Shown here piece after piece: positions 60,663-64,000 of a stretch of DNA of 64,000 nucleotides. The DNA is from Aquibaculum sediminis (GTDB taxonomy: Bacteria; Pseudomonadota; Alphaproteobacteria; Kiloniellales; DSM-21159): assembly GCF_040712085.1 (NCBI RefSeq), contig NZ_JBFCVK010000002.1, positions 372,001 to 436,000 on the forward strand, read 5' to 3'. The notes under the pieces were generated by a model that saw only the letters and a program-made list of their open reading frames with translations, had not been told where the DNA came from and ran no database searches. Position 1 is the first letter of the stretch, and each line of letters begins with the position of its first letter. The position numbers and the translations under genes are program-made.

Positions 60663-62459
60663 TTAGAGAGCGTCCTCTTCCAGCGCCAGCGTGCTGGCCG
60701 AGCCGCGGATGGCGGCTGCCGCTGCGGCCACGGCCTCCGGCAGGATGCTGTCGGCATAGAAGCGCGCGGTGGCGATCTTGGCCTCCAGGAACTCCGTGTC
60801 GCTGTCGGGGTCGTCGATCTGCTCGGCCGCGGCCAGCGCACCGCGCGCCAGGAGCCAGCCGCCGGCCAGCGTGCCGGTCAGGCGCAGATAGGGCGTGGCA
60901 CCGGCGGCGGCTTCCTGCGGCCGCTCCGGGAAGGTCTCCATCAACCAGCCCGTCGCCTGCTCGAAGGCATCCGCGGCCTCGTCCAGGCCGCGACGCAGGG
61001 CCGAGAAGGCGGCACCCTTGGCCTGACCTACCTTGGCCTGGGTGGCGCGCACCTCTTCCAGCAGGCGCAGCGCCGGCTTGCCCTCGTGGCGCATGATCTT
61101 GCGGGCGATCAGGTCCAGGGCCTGGATGCCGTTGGTGCCCTCGTAGATCGGCGTGATGCGGGCGTCGCGGTAGTGCTGTGCGGCGCCCGTCTCCTCGATG
61201 AAGCCCATGCCGCCGTGGATCTGGATGCCGATGGAGGCGACCTCGCAGCCGATGTCGGTGCACCAGGCCTTCACCACCGGGGTCAGCAGTTCGAGCACGT
61301 CAACCGACTGGTGCTGGCGCTCCTCCGGGTCAGGATGCGCCTTGGCCCGGTCCAGGGCCGCGGTGGTGAAGTAGGCCAGCGCCCGCGCGGCCTCGGTCTG
61401 CGCGCGCATGGTCATCAGCATGCGGCGCACATCGGGGTGGCGGATGATGGGCACGGAATCCGGGTCGCGGCTTCCCATTTCCCGGCCCTGCAAGCGGTCC
61501 CGGGCGTAGCCCAGTGCCTGCTGATAGGCGCGCTCGGCGATGGCAACGCCCTGGATTCCCACGGAAAGCCGGGCGTTGTTCATCATGGTGAACATGTACT
61601 CCATGCCTCGGTTTTCCTCACCGATCAGGAAACCGATGGCGCCCTCGCTGTCGCCGAAGGACATGACGCAGGTGGGCGAGGCCTTGATGCCCAGCTTGTG
61701 CTCCAGCGAGACGCAACGCAGGTCGTTGCGCTCGGCCGGATTGCCCTCGGCGTCGGGCAGGAGCTTCGGCACCAGGAAGAGGCTGAGGCCCTTGGTCCCG
61801 ACCGGGGCGTCGGGCGTGCGGGCCAACACCATGTGGATCACGTTCTCCGACATGTCGTGCTCGCCGTAGGTGATGTAGATCTTCTGGCCGCGGATGCGCC
61901 AGCCACCTCCATCGGGCTCCGCCCGGGTGCGCACGGCGCCCACGTCTGAGCCGGCCTGGGGCTCGGTCAGGTTCATGGTGCCGCTCCACTGGCCGCTGAT
62001 CATCTTGCTCAGGTAGCGGTCCTTCTGTTCCGGCGAGCCGTGCGCCTGAAGCAGTTCCACTGCCCCCTGGTTCAGCAGCGGGCAGAGGGCAAAGGACATG
62101 TTGGCGGCGTTCCACATCTCCTGTACCGCCACGGCCAGCGACCAGGGCAGGCCCTGACCGCCATGATCCTTGTCGAAGGGGAGGGCGTTCCAGCCGCCGT
62201 CCACGTAGTGGCGATAGGCCTCCGCAAATCCGGCCGGGGTGCGAACCACCCCGTTCTCGATCTGCGAGCCGGCGATGTCCCCGGGCTGGTTCAGCGGCGC
62301 CAGTTCCTCCGCCGCCAGTTTTCCGGCCTCGTCCAGGATGGCATCGACAAGATCCGGCGTCGCTTCCTCGAAGCCCGGCAGCTTCGCGATGTCGGACAGG
62401 CCGGCAATCTGCTGCAGTACGAAGCGCATCTCGTCGATCGGGGCGCGATAGTCGCTCAT
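60663..62459 (-). CDS. Acyl-CoA dehydrogenase, long form with extra C-terminal domain
   Basis: A 598-aa flavoprotein, longer than the ~380-aa type. It starts MSDYRAPIDEMRFVLQQIAG, an opening typical of the long (DmdC/FadE-like) group, with LTEPQAGSDVGAVRTRAEPD, GQKIYITYGEHDMSENVIHM, ASIGIQIHGGMGFIEETGAA and ITPIYEGTNGIQALDLIARK, where the Glu is the catalytic base position. ATG 62459 is the first codon matching homologues; the frame upstream is unsupported. Related DmdC oxidises 3-methylmercaptopropionyl-CoA; other members act on medium and long acyl-CoAs. Convergent with the hydratase, 30 bp apart. Confidence 0.91.
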   Translation of the reverse strand: MSDYRAPIDEMRFVLQQIAGLSDIAKLPGFEEATPDLVDAILDEAGKLAAEELAPLNQPGDIAGSQIENGVVRTPAGFAEAYRHYVDGGWNALPFDKDHGGQGLPWSLAVAVQEMWNAANMSFALCPLLNQGAVELLQAHGSPEQKDRYLSKMISGQWSGTMNLTEPQAGSDVGAVRTRAEPDGGGWRIRGQKIYITYGEHDMSENVIHMVLARTPDAPVGTKGLSLFLVPKLLPDAEGNPAERNDLRCVSLEHKLGIKASPTCVMSFGDSEGAIGFLIGEENRGMEYMFTMMNNARLSVGIQGVAIAERAYQQALGYARDRLQGREMGSRDPDSVPIIRHPDVRRMLMTMRAQTEAARALAYFTTAALDRAKAHPDPEERQHQSVDVLELLTPVVKAWCTDIGCEVASIGIQIHGGMGFIEETGAAQHYRDARITPIYEGTNGIQALDLIARKIMRHEGKPALRLLEEVRATQAKVGQAKGAAFSALRRGLDEAADAFEQATGWLMETFPERPQEAAAGATPYLRLTGTLAGGWLLARGALAAAEQIDDPDSDTEFLEAKIATARFYADSILPEAVAAAAAAIRGSASTLALEEDAL

Positions 62460-62737
62460 GGCTCGGCTTTCCCTACGGAGTACAAAGTCGGTGGCTGCCC
62501 GGTCGGATGTTGCCCGGGGCACCGGGTCTAGATAACCACCCAGCCCGCCCCTGTCCATGAAGCGGGCGAGCGGCGCGGCCTGAGGCGTGTCGCACTGGCG
62601 CGCAAGCTGTATTATGGTAGGCACGTGACGGCGTTTGGGGTCGCTTGCGGGCAGAGAGAGCATATCTCCGCGCGTATGCGGCACAGGCGTCAAACGAACG
62701 AAGAAGCAAAGAACAACTCGGAACCGGGAGAACACCG

Positions 62738-63715
62738 ATGAGACTTGCGAAAACCATGCCCGTCCTGGCGGCGGCCGGGGTGATGTCGCTGCTTGCCGCG
62801 CCGGCGAAGGCGGTCGACCTGACGGTCACGCATTGGGGCGTCCTGATGTACGGCGTGCCCTTCGCCGTGGCCTGGGATCAGGGCTACTTCGAGGAGGAGG
62901 GCATTGAAGTCGATGGCTTCATCACCTCGCAAGGCGGCGGCACGACGCTGCGCAACGCGCTGGCTTCCGAGGTCCCCTACGGCGAAACGGCGCTGGCCGC
63001 GGTGGTGGCGGCGGCGCAGGAAGGCCTCGACCTCACCATCGTGCACGCCGGTGTGCGCAGTGTGGGCGACCTGCTCTGGGCGACCCGCAGCGATGCCGAA
63101 GACGTCAACGAAATCGACGACCTGAAGGGCCGGCCGGTGGGATATACCAGTCCGCGCTCCGTCTCCCAGTCGGTGCTCTTCATGTCCATGGATGCCGCCG
63201 GCATCGCCACCGACGAATACGATCCCCGTTCGCTCGGCGGCGTCGGCTCCGGCCTGACGGCGCTCGACGAGGGGGTGGTGGATGCGGCGCTGGTGCTCGA
63301 ACCCGTCTGGACCCGGCTGCAGGACAAGTACAAGCCGGTCTTCTTCGCCGGCGACCTGCTGCCGCCGATGACCCAGACGGTGGGCGTGGTGCGCACGGAC
63401 TATCTGGAAGAGAACGGCGACACCGTCCGCGGCATCATCGAGGCGCGTCGTCGCGGCGTCGAGTTCATCTACGACAATCCGCGCGAAGCCGGCGAGATCC
63501 TGGCACGGGTCTACGACATGGACGAGGAAATCGCGATCACAGCGGTCGAGAACGTGGCCGCCATCGACTACTGGAGTCGCGGCGATTTCGAGATCGAGGC
63601 CATGAACAACATGCTCGATGGCCTGCGCCTCGTGGATGCCATCGACGACGGGCCCTTCGATTGGTCGGGCCTGATCGACGAGAGCTATCTGCCGGAGGAG
63701 CTGCGCAGCGAATAG
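62738..63715 (+). CDS. ABC transporter substrate-binding protein (NitT/TauT family)
   Basis: A 325-aa protein with signal MRLAKTMPVLAAAGVMSLLA and cleavage after AKA-VDL. The mature start DLTVTHWGVLMYGVPFAVAW and DQGYFEEEGIEVDGFITSQG are those of the NMT1/SsuA/TauA family, which bind sulfonates, nitrate, pyrimidine precursors or aromatic acids. ATG 62738 has CGGGAG upstream. It is followed after 43 bp by the ATPase. Confidence 0.9.
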   Translation: MRLAKTMPVLAAAGVMSLLAAPAKAVDLTVTHWGVLMYGVPFAVAWDQGYFEEEGIEVDGFITSQGGGTTLRNALASEVPYGETALAAVVAAAQEGLDLTIVHAGVRSVGDLLWATRSDAEDVNEIDDLKGRPVGYTSPRSVSQSVLFMSMDAAGIATDEYDPRSLGGVGSGLTALDEGVVDAALVLEPVWTRLQDKYKPVFFAGDLLPPMTQTVGVVRTDYLEENGDTVRGIIEARRRGVEFIYDNPREAGEILARVYDMDEEIAITAVENVAAIDYWSRGDFEIEAMNNMLDGLRLVDAIDDGPFDWSGLIDESYLPEELRSE

Positions 63716-63758
63716 GGGGCCGCCTCCTGTTTCGCCTGATCCAGCCAGGGAGTTGAGT

Positions 63759-64000
63759 ATGTCGGACAGCGCGGCTCTGCACGCGTCTGAAACCGCGCGA
63801 GCGGAGCCGCAAGCGCATGTCGAGGTCCAGGGCATCACCCGGGTCTATCCCCCGGTGGCCGGCAATCCAGCGGTCCACGCGCTGGGACCGCTGGATCTGA
63901 CCCTGCGCCAGGGGGAGTTCTTCTCCGTGGTGGGGCCGTCCGGCTGTGGCAAATCCACCCTGCTGGACGTGGTGGCCGGACTTGCTTCGCCCTCGGAGGG
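63759..64000 (+). CDS. ABC transporter ATP-binding protein (NitT/TauT type), 5' part
   Basis: Reading from ATG 63759 (AGGGAG upstream) to the window edge gives ~80 residues: a ~20-residue polar N-terminus, VEVQGITRVYPPVAGNPAVH, LTLRQGEFFSVVGPSGCGKS with Walker A GPSGCGKST, and LLDVVAGLASPSEG. The 3' end lies outside. It is the ATPase partner of the preceding binding protein. Confidence 0.9.
   Translation, partial: MSDSAALHASETARAEPQAHVEVQGITRVYPPVAGNPAVHALGPLDLTLRQGEFFSVVGPSGCGKSTLLDVVAGLASPSE

Noticed and set aside
1..64000. CRISPR arrays, insertion sequences, prophage or toxin-antitoxin genes
   Set aside because: No regularly spaced short repeats, transposase-like proteins, phage structural genes or paired small toxin/antitoxin frames were seen on either strand.

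Overview
This is a 64 kb stretch of a GC-rich alphaproteobacterial chromosome. Gene content fits a marine or saline Rhodospirillales-like heterotroph: TAXI-, DctPQM- and TctABC-type importers, a fused LivM-LivG, PutA with a divergent Lrp-type regulator, acyl-CoA dehydrogenases and Tat signals. That placement is inference from gene content only; no rRNA or marker gene is present. The window begins inside an acyl-CoA dehydrogenase and ends inside an ABC ATPase. I see no CRISPR array, insertion sequence, integrase or phage gene.

Layout. 1-7629: an acyl-CoA dehydrogenase tail, then a branched-chain-type ABC importer operon (binding protein, LivH, fused LivM-LivG, LivF) ending in a cyclase-family hydrolase and a PRISE-type SDR. 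7751-15094: IclR regulator, TAXI-TRAP binding protein and fused permease, then thiolase, Zn-ribbon/OB-fold partner and ADP-forming-type acyl-CoA ligase, i.e. uptake and CoA-dependent breakdown of an unknown acid. 15116-21327: core genes, including two different aspartate-semialdehyde dehydrogenases, an L,D-transpeptidase, an alanine-zipper lipoprotein, FolB, a FolM-like SDR and a GT2 glycosyltransferase. 21715-21789: tRNA-Thr(GGT). Immediately downstream, about 21790-30350 is visibly AT-richer and holds a catabolic island: DctPQM TRAP, Ldh2-type dehydrogenase, RraA-type aldolase, ABM monooxygenase, an AtuA-family protein, DUF4387 and a LacI regulator. 30545-38959: alpha-2-macroglobulin, PBP1C and ExoD. 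39059-44835: FadR-type GntR regulator divergent from a second AtuA module with a TctCBA transporter. 44854-51945: LodB/LodA-like quinone-cofactor oxidase pair, PutA and its Lrp-type regulator. 52006-57178: DsrE protein, methyltransferase, alpha/beta hydrolase and a large regulator with a degenerate cyclase domain. 57292-62459: SDR, carboxyltransferase, enoyl-CoA hydratase and acyl-CoA dehydrogenase of leucine/isoprenoid type. 62738-64000: a NitT/TauT-type ABC importer that runs off the window.

The theme is scavenging of organic acids and amino acids: five importers from five binding-protein families, most beside their own regulator and CoA, aldolase or AtuA enzymes. The most interesting signals are: (1) two AtuA modules built the same way but with different partner subunits and transporters; (2) a shared palindrome GTGAT-NN-ATCAC at the Liv and the second AtuA promoters, the latter next to a FadR-type regulator; (3) a 60-bp hairpin element in two copies 20 kb apart with compensatory base changes in its inner stem; (4) a Tat-type LodA with LodB downstream of putA; (5) a regulator with a degenerate nucleotide-cyclase domain, a winged helix and TPRs.
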